NCBI RefSeq assembly: GCF_016107655.1
Contig: NZ_JABASX010000001.1
Coordinates: forward strand, 372,001 to 436,000
DNA: 64,000 nt
Source of the DNA: Brevibacterium antiquum
GTDB taxonomy: Bacteria > Actinomycetota > Actinomycetes > Actinomycetales > Brevibacteriaceae
Direction of reading: 5' to 3'
The notes beneath the pieces were generated by a model. That model was given only the letters and a program-made list of their open reading frames with translations, did not search any database and was not told the origin of the DNA. Each line of letters begins with the position of its first letter. Within the stretch, counting starts at the first letter, position 1. A program made the position numbers and the translations under genes. Shown piece after piece: positions 34,892 to 43,722 of this stretch.

Positions 34892-36163
34892 ATGAAACGG
34901 CAGCTGCCCGACGTGAAGGAACTCGCCCCTCTTCTGCAGTTCGGTTTGCCCAGGCTCGACAGGGTGGGTGCGCGACTCGACTCCGCCGCCGATGTCTGGG
35001 ACCTGCGTCGCATCGCGAAGCGGGTGACCCCCACGGCACCCTTCGACTACGTCGACGGCGGCGCGCTCGATGAGCACACGCTGCGCAAGAACCGTCAGGT
35101 CTTCGCCGACGTCGAACTCCTCCCACGGATCCTGCACGGAGTCGAGGCACCGAACACATCGACGACGATCGCCGGTCAGCACACAGCACTGCCATTCGGC
35201 ATCGCCCCGACAGGCTACACGCGGATGATGCATTCCGAAGGTGAGATCGGGGGAGTCCGCGCGGCGACAAAGGCAGGCATTCCCTTCTCGCTGTCAACGA
35301 TGGGCACGCGATCGATCGAAGAGGTCGCCCAGGCGGCACCGGGATCCACCCGTTGGTTCCAGCTCTACCTGTGGAAGGACCGCGAGCGCAGCCTCGATCT
35401 GCTTCAGCGAGCCCAGGCCAGCGGGTACGAAACCCTGCTCGTCACCGTCGACACTCCGATCACGGGCCAGCGCCTGCGCGATAACCGCAATGGGCTCTCG
35501 ATCCCACCGAAGCTGACCCTGAAGACGATCCTCGATGCCTCCTACCGGCCCGGCTGGTGGTTCAACTTCCTCACCACCGAACCGCCGAAATATGCCTCCT
35601 TGTCGAACACCTCGCAGTCCTTGGCCGAGATGACGCGGACCATGTTCGATCCGACACTTGACCTCGATGACCTCAGGTGGATCCGTCAGCAGTGGAAGGG
35701 CAAGCTCTTCGTCAAGGGAGTCCTCACCGCCGAAGATGCCGACAGGGCCCGGGCCATCGGCGCAGACGGCCTGGTCGTATCCAACCACGGCGGACGCCAA
35801 CTCGATCGCGCACCTGACTCTCTGACCGCACTGGCGGAGGTGCGAGCGGCCGTCGGCGAGGACATGGAACTCATCCTCGACTCCGGAATCATGTCCGGCA
35901 CCGACGTGGTGGCCGCTCTGTGTGCCGGAGCAGACTTCGTGCTCGTTGGCCGGGCCTACCTCTACGGACTGATGGCCGGCGGACAGCGCGGCGTGGAGAA
36001 GGCCATCGACCTGATCCGGGCAGAGATACTGACTGCCATGGGCCTGATGGGAGCCCGGAACATCTCCGACCTCGGACCGCAGCTGGCCAGGGGGCTGCCC
36101 GGTGTTCCCGGCTTGACCAAGGGAACCTCGGGAGAGCAGCTCACGCCTCGAGCAGGCGCTTGA
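34892..36163 (+). CDS. lldD: FMN-dependent alpha-hydroxy-acid dehydrogenase (L-lactate dehydrogenase type)
   Basis: A 423-residue TIM-barrel flavoenzyme. PFDYVDGGALDEHTLRKN is the N-terminal family block, IAPTGYTRMMHSEGE binds FMN, TVDTPITGQRLRDNRNG carries the substrate Arg region, and SNHGGRQLDRAP holds the catalytic His and Arg. It oxidises L-lactate or a related 2-hydroxy acid, passing electrons to quinone. ATG 34892 is preferred as AGGAG lies four bases upstream. The symbol is given for family level only; mandelate or glycolate are possible substrates. It ends 23 bases inside the convergent TetR gene. Confidence 0.8.
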   Translation: MKRQLPDVKELAPLLQFGLPRLDRVGARLDSAADVWDLRRIAKRVTPTAPFDYVDGGALDEHTLRKNRQVFADVELLPRILHGVEAPNTSTTIAGQHTALPFGIAPTGYTRMMHSEGEIGGVRAATKAGIPFSLSTMGTRSIEEVAQAAPGSTRWFQLYLWKDRERSLDLLQRAQASGYETLLVTVDTPITGQRLRDNRNGLSIPPKLTLKTILDASYRPGWWFNFLTTEPPKYASLSNTSQSLAEMTRTMFDPTLDLDDLRWIRQQWKGKLFVKGVLTAEDADRARAIGADGLVVSNHGGRQLDRAPDSLTALAEVRAAVGEDMELILDSGIMSGTDVVAALCAGADFVLVGRAYLYGLMAGGQRGVEKAIDLIRAEILTAMGLMGARNISDLGPQLARGLPGVPGLTKGTSGEQLTPRAGA

Positions 36164-36752
36164 GCAGACGGAACTGCTGACCGGCGGCGGCTTCGATGCT
36201 GTCGCCGGTTCGACTGTCGCGGCTGGTCTGCTGCAGGGTCCATTCGTCGAAGGCGCCCAGCATGCTCGCGGCCGCCACGGCCTGCAGGTCCGCCGGACAT
36301 TCCGCATCGATGGCACCAGCCTCCCGCCCGATCTCCAACACCGACGAAATCCACTTCTGGTAGCTGCTCTCAAGGCGGGTGACCCCGGGATCGGCACGAT
36401 TTTCATGCACGATCCGCCACAGCAGTTCGAGTGCCCGAACCTGCGGCCAGACACGCAGGGCATCGTCGAACACGTATGCAGCAGTCTTCCAGAAGTCTGA
36501 GGCGAAGTTGCTCGGGTCCGGCGGAGTCCATTCTCTCCTCGCCAATTCGCGAAGCTCATCGACGACCAGTGACAACAAGGATTCCTTGGAGTCGATGACG
36601 TGATAGAAGGAGCTCTTGCTCATCGAAGCTGCGGAGATGATGCTGTTGAGGGAGGCCTGTTCGAAGGGGCGGGAGGCGAATTCCTCGGCGGCGGCGACGA
36701 TCAGCGCCTGCCGCTTGGCGCTCGGCATACGTGCGAATGCAGAAGCTGACAC
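36141..36752 (-). CDS. TetR-family transcriptional regulator
   Basis: A 203-residue regulator: ALIVAAAEEFASRPFEQASLNSIISAASMSKSSFYHVIDSKESLL is a clear TetR helix-turn-helix, followed by a helical ligand domain. GTG 36752 has GGAAGAG upstream; ATG 36728 is an alternative, and longer frames run into the divergent gene. Two 16-bp palindromes lie directly upstream, between it and the divergent flavin monooxygenase gene, so it very probably represses both and responds to a substrate of the monooxygenase. Confidence 0.9.
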   Translation of the reverse strand: MSASAFARMPSAKRQALIVAAAEEFASRPFEQASLNSIISAASMSKSSFYHVIDSKESLLSLVVDELRELARREWTPPDPSNFASDFWKTAAYVFDDALRVWPQVRALELLWRIVHENRADPGVTRLESSYQKWISSVLEIGREAGAIDAECPADLQAVAAASMLGAFDEWTLQQTSRDSRTGDSIEAAAGQQFRLLKRLLEA

Positions 36753-36772
36753 GATCTCTTCCTCGCAATCTC

Positions 36773-36821
36773 TGGACCAGGTGGTCCAGTCAATGCTACC
36801 GTGATTGGACCACCTAGTCCA
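36773..36821. promoter_or_regulatory. Twin 16-bp palindromic TetR operators
   Basis: TGGACCAGGTGGTCCA (36773-36788) and TGGACCACCTAGTCCA (36806-36821) are near-identical palindromes with centres 33 bp apart, about three helical turns, so two dimers would bind on one face. They fill most of the gap between the TetR gene and the divergent monooxygenase gene. Confidence 0.88.
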
Positions 36822-36896
36822 CTCTGCGCATGCTGACCGCGAAGACACCGCGCAGACAGAGGCCAGCTGCAGGAGATGACGACGCGAGGAGATGTC

Positions 36897-38174
36897 ATGA
36901 TCACGAACATGCCCTTCGACGAGCAGTATGAGGCCGCGAAGACAGAGGATCTGCGCATTCTCGTCGTGGGCGCCGGAATCGCAGGAGTCACGGTCGCCCA
37001 ACTGCTGCGCAGGCAGGGCAGGCATCCCGTACTCATCGAGCGTTCGCGAGATCCTGAGACGATGACCGATGACGATCATGCCGGATACATGCTCGCTCTC
37101 ATGCCGATGGTCGACCCGGTCTTCGACGATCTCGGCGTCCGCGAGCAGTACCAAGAGAACAGCGTGGCCATCGACCGGTACGCATTCCACGCCCATACCG
37201 GCGAAACGCTGCGCAAGGACCGTCTGGGCAGTCTGCTGGCCCGCTACGGGCAATACAGAGGAATTGCCAGGGGAGAACTCCTCGCCGTCCTCTCGGCCGG
37301 GACCTGTCCCGTGGCCTTCGACTCATCGCTGGTCTCCCTTGCCGCACTCGACCCTGCCGCGGACGGCGACCCCCGCCCGGCACGGGTGGAAGTGTCCACC
37401 GGGGTCCACAGCGAGGACCATTATCTGCATGGTGCGGAATTCGACCTCGTCATCATCGCCGACGGTCTGAACTCGCACAGCAGGCGCCTCGTTCCAGGCG
37501 GTTCAGCCGAGAGCTCTGTCGACACGGCATGGGGCGGGTGGGTCGCCTGGGCACCGGCAGATGCTGACACCGACCAGGTCGACGAACTCTGGGGCGAGGG
37601 ATTCTTCCTCGGTGCCTACCCAGTCAAAGACAGGATCGGAATCTTCCTCGGCGTCCCGGACTCGAGGGAACCTCTCGGCCCCAAACGCTTCGTCACCGAG
37701 GTCCGCAGCAGACTCACCACCCAGAGTCCGAGGATCGACGCGGCACTGACCGCCGTCGCTGAGGCCGAGGATCCGTATTTCTGGGCACTGCGAGACTTCC
37801 GCAGCTGCCAGTGGGTCACGGGCACCACGGTCCTCCTCGGAGATGCCGCGGCAGGTTTCCTCCCCACGGCCGGAATCGGCGCCGGGATGTCGATGGAGTC
37901 TGCCTGGATGCTCGCAGCGTCCCTCGAATCCACCTCACCGGAGCGGCTGCCCGAGGCACTGGCTCGCTTCGAGGCCGCCCAGCGGCCCAGGGTCGAACAG
38001 GCGCAGTCAACCTCTCGTGAACTTGCACGATTCATGTTCTACCTGCCGCGGGCCGTCGCCGGTCTGCGAGACCTGATCTTTAAGCTGGTCAGCGTCAAGT
38101 CTGCATTGGCACCGATCGTCGACCTCCTCAAACACCCGGCCAGACCAGACGAAGTGCGCAGCGCCGACATCTGA
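36897..38174 (+). CDS. FAD-dependent monooxygenase (PHBH-like fold)
   Basis: A 425-residue flavoprotein. RILVVGAGIAGVTVAQLLRRQG is the FAD start, FDLVIIADGLNSHSRRLV is the DG motif that binds both FAD and NADPH, and VLLGDAAAGFLPTAGIGAGMSMESAWML is the GD motif of group A monooxygenases. It likely hydroxylates an aromatic or other small compound. ATG 36897 has GAGGAG five bases before it; the ATG at 36876 lies against its own purine run. Its promoter overlaps the TetR operators. Confidence 0.88.
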   Translation: MITNMPFDEQYEAAKTEDLRILVVGAGIAGVTVAQLLRRQGRHPVLIERSRDPETMTDDDHAGYMLALMPMVDPVFDDLGVREQYQENSVAIDRYAFHAHTGETLRKDRLGSLLARYGQYRGIARGELLAVLSAGTCPVAFDSSLVSLAALDPAADGDPRPARVEVSTGVHSEDHYLHGAEFDLVIIADGLNSHSRRLVPGGSAESSVDTAWGGWVAWAPADADTDQVDELWGEGFFLGAYPVKDRIGIFLGVPDSREPLGPKRFVTEVRSRLTTQSPRIDAALTAVAEAEDPYFWALRDFRSCQWVTGTTVLLGDAAAGFLPTAGIGAGMSMESAWMLAASLESTSPERLPEALARFEAAQRPRVEQAQSTSRELARFMFYLPRAVAGLRDLIFKLVSVKSALAPIVDLLKHPARPDEVRSADI

Positions 38175-38235
38175 ATGTGGTAAGAATGGCCGGGGCCCGA
38201 ACGGGACACCGGTCGCACGACAGTCAAGGGACACG

Positions 38236-39735
38236 ATGAACGAAACAGCCGCCTCGGTGAGGGAGAACCGCGAACTCAAACGGGGGCTGAAGTCACGTCA
38301 CCTGCAGATGATCGCCATCGGCGGTGCCATCGGCACCGGACTCTTCCTCGGATCCGGCGGCACGATCTCCCAGGCCGGACCCGGCGGCGCACTTCTGGCC
38401 TACGCTGCGATCGGCATCATGGTCCTCTTCGTCATGCAGTCCCTGGGGGAGATGTCGACACATCTGCCCGTGGCCGGTTCCTTCCACACCTACGGCTCGA
38501 AATACGTCAGCCCCTCATTCGGCTTCGCCATGGGCTGGAACTACTGGTTCAACTGGGCCATCACACTCGCCGCCGAACTCGTCGCGGCCGGGGTCATCAT
38601 GTCCTTCTGGCTGCCGGACGTCCCCTCCTGGGTCTGGGCCGCGATCTTCCTGGCCCTGCTCACCGGGCTCAACTTCCTCTCGGCCAAGGCCTTCGGCGAA
38701 GGCGAATTCTGGTTCGCGGCCATCAAGGTCGCCGCTGTCCTCGCCTTCCTCGTCCTCGGCGTGCTCATGATCTTAGGTCTCATCGGTGGGCAATCGCCGG
38801 GTATGAGCAACTGGACGAGAGGCGAAGCGCCATTCGTGGGCGGCTGGGTTTCGATCATCAGCGTGTTCATGATCGCCGGCTTCTCCTTCCAGGGCACCGA
38901 GCTCGTCGGTGTGACCGCAGGCGAGTCAGCCGACCCGCGCCGCGATATGCCCCGGGCCATCCGCACCGTGTTCTGGCGCATCATGCTCTTCTACATCGGC
39001 GCAATCATCATCATCGGCTTCCTCCTGCCCTATTCAGACCCCTCGCTGCTGGCCTCGGCCAACAACGAGGACGTCACGGCCTCGCCCTTCACCCTTGTCT
39101 TCGAGCGCGCCGGCATCGCCGTGGCCGCATCCGTGATGAACGCCGTCATCCTCACCGCGATCCTCTCGGCCGGCAACTCCGGCCTCTACGCCTCGACCCG
39201 CATGCTCTACGCGATGGCCAAGGAGGGAACCGCGCCGAGGCTGTTCGCCCGACTCAACGAACGCGGAGTTCCCGTCATGGCCCTGCTGGCCACCGCGGTC
39301 ATCGGGCTGTTCGGATTCCTCTCCGAGGTGATGGGTGACGGTGGGGCCTACACGTGGCTGATCAATGTCTCCGGGCTCTCCGGGTTCATCGTCTGGGTCG
39401 GCATCGCCTGGTGCCACTTCCGGTTCCGCCGTGCCTACGTCAAGCAAGGCCGAGACCTCGCGGATCTGCCGTATCGGGCGCCGCTGTTCCCGATCGGACC
39501 GATCATCGCACTGGTCATGCTGGTCATCGTCATCATCGGCCAGAACGTCCAGGCCATCGTCGAGGGACGGGTCCTCGAAGTTGCCTCCGCCTACATCGGA
39601 CTGCCCTCCTTCCTGCTGCTGTGGCTCATCCATCGACTGGTCACGGGACGTCGCTCACGCACGGTGGGTCTCGATGAGATGGACATCGAAGGACTCGAGA
39701 TCAGGCCCGAGCGGGAATCGGGCAGTTTCGGCTGA
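38236..39735 (+). CDS. Amino-acid permease (APC superfamily, AAT type)
   Basis: A 499-residue carrier with about twelve hydrophobic segments. MIAIGGAIGTGLFLGSG is the family start in helix 1, FSFQGTELVGVTAGESADPRRDMPRA is the conserved loop after helix 6, and GNSGLYASTRMLYAMAKEG is the typical helix 8 region. The pattern matches LysP/AroP/GabP-type proton symporters for amino acids, but the specificity cannot be assigned. It lies 61 bases after the monooxygenase gene on the same strand and could share its transcript. Confidence 0.88.
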   Translation: MNETAASVRENRELKRGLKSRHLQMIAIGGAIGTGLFLGSGGTISQAGPGGALLAYAAIGIMVLFVMQSLGEMSTHLPVAGSFHTYGSKYVSPSFGFAMGWNYWFNWAITLAAELVAAGVIMSFWLPDVPSWVWAAIFLALLTGLNFLSAKAFGEGEFWFAAIKVAAVLAFLVLGVLMILGLIGGQSPGMSNWTRGEAPFVGGWVSIISVFMIAGFSFQGTELVGVTAGESADPRRDMPRAIRTVFWRIMLFYIGAIIIIGFLLPYSDPSLLASANNEDVTASPFTLVFERAGIAVAASVMNAVILTAILSAGNSGLYASTRMLYAMAKEGTAPRLFARLNERGVPVMALLATAVIGLFGFLSEVMGDGGAYTWLINVSGLSGFIVWVGIAWCHFRFRRAYVKQGRDLADLPYRAPLFPIGPIIALVMLVIVIIGQNVQAIVEGRVLEVASAYIGLPSFLLLWLIHRLVTGRRSRTVGLDEMDIEGLEIRPERESGSFG

Positions 39736-39787
39736 CCGTCGCTGCGGTCCGCCGCGCCTGGCTGTCGCAGAAGCCCTCGAGCATACG

Positions 39788-39806
39788 TTAAGCTAGGCTT
39801 GCCTAA
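39788..39806 (+). promoter_or_regulatory. DtxR/IdeR-type iron box
   Basis: TTAAGCTAGGCTTGCCTAA matches 15 of 19 positions of the DtxR/IdeR consensus TTAGGTTAGSCTAACCTAA. It lies 18 bases before the start of a siderophore-binding lipoprotein gene, so iron-bound repressor would shut that gene off. Confidence 0.85.
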
Positions 39807-39824
39807 CTCACGAAGAAGGATCTC

Positions 39825-40781
39825 ATGCGCAGAATTCTCGCCCCCATGCTCGCCTCCGTACTCCTGCTCGCTGCCTGTGGCGGCGGGGGTGGTGAAGAGG
39901 AAGCGGCCTCCGGTATCAGCATCGACACCAAGTTCGGCTCCGTCGAGGTCCCGAAGGACCCGCAGAAGGTCGTGGCGCTGGGATGGGGAGATGCGGAAAC
40001 CGCGTTGGCACTCGGTGTGCAGCCGGTCGGAGCCTCCGACTGGGTGGAGTTCGGCGGCAAGGGCGTCGGCCCCTGGGCCGAGGACCTCTACGACCAAGCC
40101 CCGGAGATCATCGAGACGATGGAGCCCGATTTCGAGAAGATCGCAGCTCTCGAACCTGACCTCATCCTCGATACGAAGAGCTCCGGTGAGCAGGAGCGCT
40201 ATGACCGACTCTCAGAGATCGCCCCAACTGTGGGAGCGCCTGAAGGCGGAGACAACTACCTGACGACCATGGACCAGCAGGTCGACCTCGTCTCCCAGGC
40301 CCTGGGTAAGGAAGACGAAGGCAAGAAGGTGCTCAAGGCTCTCGATAAGAAGTATGAGGCCGCTCGTGAGGCCCATCCGGAGTTCGACGGGAAGTCCGTG
40401 AGCGTGGCCGCGAAGACCTCGGAAGGCTGGGGAGCCTACGTCGAAGGGTCGGAGCGAGTCCAGTTCATGGAACAGCTCGGATTCAAGCAGTCCGAGAAGG
40501 TCGCAGCCCTCAAGCCCTCGGGCTTCACCGCCACCGTGTCCGAAGAGAAACTCGATGATCTCGACGCGGACCTGCTCGTGGCCTTCCCGATCTACATCCC
40601 CGATTCCGAAGTCACCGAGGACGCTGCCTTCAAGCGCATCCCAGCTGTCGAGGACGGGCACAGCCTGGTGCTGACCGAGGACCTCAACGACGTGAGGCAG
40701 GCATTCTCACTCAACTCGGTGCTCTCCGCGTCGTTCGCCGCGGAGAAGATGCCCGACCTCGTCGCGGATGCTCTGAAGTAG
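39825..40781 (+). CDS. Iron-siderophore ABC transporter substrate-binding lipoprotein
   Basis: A 318-residue class III binding protein. The signal peptide ends in the lipobox LAAC with Cys at about residue 18 followed by a glycine run. DPQKVVALGWGDAETALALGVQPVG is the first FepB-like lobe, and FEKIAALEPDLILDT is the usual hinge region. It hands a ferric siderophore to a FecCD-type permease; none is next to it, but one with its own binding protein is encoded at 44.3-48.4 kb. An iron box controls it. AGAAGGA precedes the ATG. Confidence 0.9.
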   Translation: MRRILAPMLASVLLLAACGGGGGEEEAASGISIDTKFGSVEVPKDPQKVVALGWGDAETALALGVQPVGASDWVEFGGKGVGPWAEDLYDQAPEIIETMEPDFEKIAALEPDLILDTKSSGEQERYDRLSEIAPTVGAPEGGDNYLTTMDQQVDLVSQALGKEDEGKKVLKALDKKYEAAREAHPEFDGKSVSVAAKTSEGWGAYVEGSERVQFMEQLGFKQSEKVAALKPSGFTATVSEEKLDDLDADLLVAFPIYIPDSEVTEDAAFKRIPAVEDGHSLVLTEDLNDVRQAFSLNSVLSASFAAEKMPDLVADALK

Positions 40782-40828
40782 CGGCCGCACTCAAGCAGCT
40801 CTCGCACTCACAAGGCCGTCACGCTTCC

Positions 40829-41287
40829 TCACACTGCGGCACGCCACGCATCAAGACCGATATCGATGATGCGGGCGTGCCGCACGTCTGCCAGAGAGTC
40901 GATGGCCAACCATTCGGCGCGGTCCGTGGTGCCGTCGACCTCGAGAGTCCCCAGCATGCCTCCGGTGATATGAGCCTCATAGACGACGCGGACTCCCTTG
41001 AATGGACGCGAGACCGATCTGCGGCGTGCGGAATTGCTGCGATTCTCAGTGAAGGTGTGTGTCGTCAGCGGCCGGATCAGCTCGGCGTCGAAGCCCGTCT
41101 CCTCTTTGATCTCCCGGATCGTGCCTGCCTCGATGCTCTCGTGGAACTCGATTCCACCGCCGGGCAGAGTCCACAGCGCATGGGCCGGTTCGTTGCCGCC
41201 GTTGAACCAGCTGAGAAGGATTTCCCGGTCCTGGTTGACGATCACCGCGTACCCGGCCAGTCGTGTGTCGTAATCGGAGAAGTGCAT
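40829..41287 (-). CDS. Nudix hydrolase
   Basis: A 152-residue Nudix protein. The box G-x5-E-x7-REIKEETGF is perfect, starting at the second Gly of GGGIEF, so the metal-binding glutamates are complete. It would cleave a nucleoside diphosphate linked to another group; the substrate is unknown. It is a single gene, convergent with the siderophore-binding lipoprotein gene and divergent from an SRPBCC gene. Confidence 0.88.
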   Translation of the reverse strand: MHFSDYDTRLAGYAVIVNQDREILLSWFNGGNEPAHALWTLPGGGIEFHESIEAGTIREIKEETGFDAELIRPLTTHTFTENRSNSARRRSVSRPFKGVRVVYEAHITGGMLGTLEVDGTTDRAEWLAIDSLADVRHARIIDIGLDAWRAAV

Positions 41288-41348
41288 GGACTCAGCCTAC
41301 CTGTGAGTATCTCTTCCCATGCCGCAGTCCGGTGAATAGGCTGATCAG

Positions 41349-41843
41349 ATGGCTGAAGCAGCGAAATACCCGAACGAGCACATCATCGCCACCCGCACGA
41401 TCGACGCCCCTGCCCATACGATCTTCACCGTGTTGGCTGATCCGGCTCGGCACCGGGACACCGAACCCACGGACTGGGTGCGAGGCGCCATTGATCCGAC
41501 GCCGATCACGGCCACCGGACAGATCTTCTCCATGAATATGCGCTTCGATGAAGCCAGCGGTGATTACCGGATCGACAACACCGTGACAACGTTCGAACCC
41601 GATCACGCGATCGCATGGGATCCCGGACAAGCCGATGAGAGCGGTCATGTGGCCCCAGGTGGTTGGCGCTGGCGCTACGACCTCGACGAGAAGGACACCG
41701 GCACCGAGGTGAAGCTGACCTATGACTGGTCACGCACAACACAGGAGATCCGAGACGCATTCGGCGGCTTCCCCGTCGTCAGCCCCGACTATCTCGACCA
41801 ATCGTTGCAGGCCCTGGAGCAGGCGGCCACCGACAGCAGATGA
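41349..41843 (+). CDS. SRPBCC-family protein
   Basis: A 164-residue START-like protein: IIATRTIDAPAHTIFTVLADPARHRDTEP at the start, the central MNMRFDEASGDYRIDNTVTTFEPDHAIAW strands, and TGTEVKLTYDWSRTT before the last helix. This matches the polyketide cyclase/dehydrase subgroup. It lies 31 bases before an alpha/beta hydrolase gene on the same strand and likely shares its transcript. Ligand unknown. Confidence 0.78.
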   Translation: MAEAAKYPNEHIIATRTIDAPAHTIFTVLADPARHRDTEPTDWVRGAIDPTPITATGQIFSMNMRFDEASGDYRIDNTVTTFEPDHAIAWDPGQADESGHVAPGGWRWRYDLDEKDTGTEVKLTYDWSRTTQEIRDAFGGFPVVSPDYLDQSLQALEQAATDSR

Positions 41844-41874
41844 CCTGGTGAGACGTGCCGGGTAGGCTGGAGGC

Positions 41875-42663
41875 GTGACTGATATCGCCAGCAGACTCGT
41901 CGGCAGCGCCGGTGAGCGCATCGTGTTCCTCCACGGACTTTTCGGCCGCGGCAAGAACTTCACCTCCATCGCCAAAGCCCTCGAGCCCGACTACTCGAGC
42001 CTCCTCGTCGACCTGCCCAACCACGGTGATTCGGACTGGACCGAGGATTTCAGCTACGTGGGCATGGCCGACTCCGTGGCCGCGATGATCGTCGAGGTGA
42101 CCGATCCCGAAGATCTGCCCGTGCACCTGGTCGGTCATTCCCTGGGCGGCAAGGTCGCCATGATCCTGGCCCTGCGCCATCCGGAACTCATCGACCACCT
42201 CGTCGTCGTCGACATCGCCCCCAATGCAGGCGGGTCCCTCGGCGTCTTCGAACATCTGCTCTCGAGCCTCGCCGAACTCGATCTCAACGAGATCGAGTCG
42301 CGCACCGCTGCGGATGAAGCTCTGCAGGAGAAGATCCCAGAGGACACGATCAGGGGGTTCCTGCTGCAGAACCTGCGGAGCACCTCGGCGGGGTACGCCT
42401 GGCAACCCAACCTCACCCTGCTTCATGAGAGCCTGCCCGCGATCGGAGACTTCCCCGAGACGGGGGAGACGACCTTCGACGGTCCGGTGCTCTGGATCGC
42501 CGGTGAGACATCGGACTACGTCTCCCGTGACGATCTGCCTCTCATGCGCTCCCTCTTTCCCCGCGCAACCCTTCTCACCGTCAAGGGATCAGGCCACTGG
42601 GTCCACTCCGAGAAGCCGAAGACGTTCATCTCCTCCCTGCAGGCATTCCTCGCACGCACGTGA
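41875..42663 (+). CDS. Alpha/beta hydrolase (YbfF-like)
   Basis: A 262-residue hydrolase with a complete triad: FLHGLFGRGKNF oxyanion loop, nucleophile in VGHSLGGKVAM, acid in the segment after LWIAGETSDYV, and His in GSGHWVHSEKP. The LPNHGDSDW segment and overall layout resemble YbfF-type esterases that cut short-chain or CoA thioesters. The start is a GTG at 41875, with no competing ATG. A nested hairpin (42680-42717) follows and may end the transcript. Confidence 0.82.
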   Translation: MTDIASRLVGSAGERIVFLHGLFGRGKNFTSIAKALEPDYSSLLVDLPNHGDSDWTEDFSYVGMADSVAAMIVEVTDPEDLPVHLVGHSLGGKVAMILALRHPELIDHLVVVDIAPNAGGSLGVFEHLLSSLAELDLNEIESRTAADEALQEKIPEDTIRGFLLQNLRSTSAGYAWQPNLTLLHESLPAIGDFPETGETTFDGPVLWIAGETSDYVSRDDLPLMRSLFPRATLLTVKGSGHWVHSEKPKTFISSLQAFLART

Positions 42664-42755
42664 CGCCGCGAACTCACCTGGGGTGCCCCGATCTCACCTG
42701 TGAGACCCCGGGATCGGGACACTCTTGGTGAGGAATATGCTGGTGGGCAGTGGCG

Positions 42756-42785
42756 TTGAGCCACACAGAGATCCATTGAGCCACA
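42756..42785. repeat. Direct repeat TTGAGCCACA with 20-bp period
   Basis: The decamer TTGAGCCACA occurs at 42756-42765 and 42776-42785, two helical turns apart, just before the ribosome site GAGGAGG of the rhodanese gene. Such spacing suits two regulator subunits on one DNA face. I do not recognise the motif. Confidence 0.5.
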
Positions 42786-42813
42786 ACATCACAATCTTCA
42801 CGAGGAGGAACGA

Positions 42814-43722
42814 GTGAGCACAGCGATCCCGGCCGATACCACGGCCAAATTCGCCGACTACGCAGACGGATCACGACTGGTCAGCACCGAATGGGTGGCC
42901 GAGCATGCCGGTGAACCCGGACTGGTCATCGTCGAAAGCGACGAGGACGTCCTCCTCTATGAGACCGGGCACATCCCCGGCGCGGTGAAGGTCGACTGGC
43001 ACACCGAACTCAACGACACCGTGACGCGTGACTACGTCGACGGTGAAGGCTTTGCCGCCCTCATGTCCGCGAAGGGCATCTCACGTGAGGACACGATCGT
43101 CTTCTACGGCGACAAATCCAACTGGTGGGCCGCCTACGCGCTGTGGGTCTTCTCGCTGTTCGGACACGAAGACGTCCGCCTCATGGACGGCGGCCGCTCC
43201 AAGTGGCAGGCCGAAGAGCGCGAACTGTCCACGGAGAAGCCACGCCGGGAACCGACCGAATACCCGGTCATCGACCGTGACGACTCAACCCTGCGTGCCT
43301 TCCTGCTCGAGGTCAGAGACAGCCTGGGCAAGCGTCCCCTCATCGATGTGCGCAGCCCCGAGGAATACAGCGGTGAGCGCACCCACATGCCCGCCTACCC
43401 CGAAGAGGGCGCACTGCGCGGAGGACACATCCCCACTGCAGCATCGGTGCCATGGGCGAAGGCCGCAAACGAAGACGGCACCTTCAAATCAGCCGAGGAG
43501 CTCAAGGCCATCTACACCGACGAGGCCGGGCTCGGCACCGCCGATGAAGTCATCGCCTACTGCCGCATCGGCGAGCGCTCCAGCCACACCTGGTTCGTGC
43601 TTCAGCACCTGTTGGGCTACACCAGCGTCCGTAACTACGACGGTTCCTGGACCGAGTGGGGCAATGTCGTCGGCGTTCCCATCGTCACCGGATCAGAGGC
43701 CGGCGAGGTGCCCAGCCGCTGA
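42814..43722 (+). CDS. Thiosulfate/3-mercaptopyruvate sulfurtransferase (tandem rhodanese)
   Basis: A 302-residue protein with two rhodanese domains. Residues 20-140 are the inactive one ([20 protein letters not shown]), and residues 165-290 the active one, with Cys in [20 protein letters not shown] matches actinobacterial CysA/SseA thiosulfate sulfurtransferases more than mercaptopyruvate enzymes. It moves sulfane sulfur to thiophilic acceptors. The sufE-like gene starts within its TGA (TGATG), so both are made together, suggesting sulfur delivery to SufE-type acceptors. Confidence 0.9.
   Translation: MSTAIPADTTAKFADYADGSRLVSTEWVAEHAGEPGLVIVESDEDVLLYETGHIPGAVKVDWHTELNDTVTRDYVDGEGFAALMSAKGISREDTIVFYGDKSNWWAAYALWVFSLFGHEDVRLMDGGRSKWQAEERELSTEKPRREPTEYPVIDRDDSTLRAFLLEVRDSLGKRPLIDVRSPEEYSGERTHMPAYPEEGALRGGHIPTAASVPWAKAANEDGTFKSAEELKAIYTDEAGLGTADEVIAYCRIGERSSHTWFVLQHLLGYTSVRNYDGSWTEWGNVVGVPIVTGSEAGEVPSR

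Noticed and set aside
42680..42717. Nested hairpin after the YbfF-like gene as a strong terminator
   Set aside because: TCTCAC-CT-GTGAGA with outer G/C pairs can form, but the stem is bulged and no T run follows, so I did not list it as a terminator.
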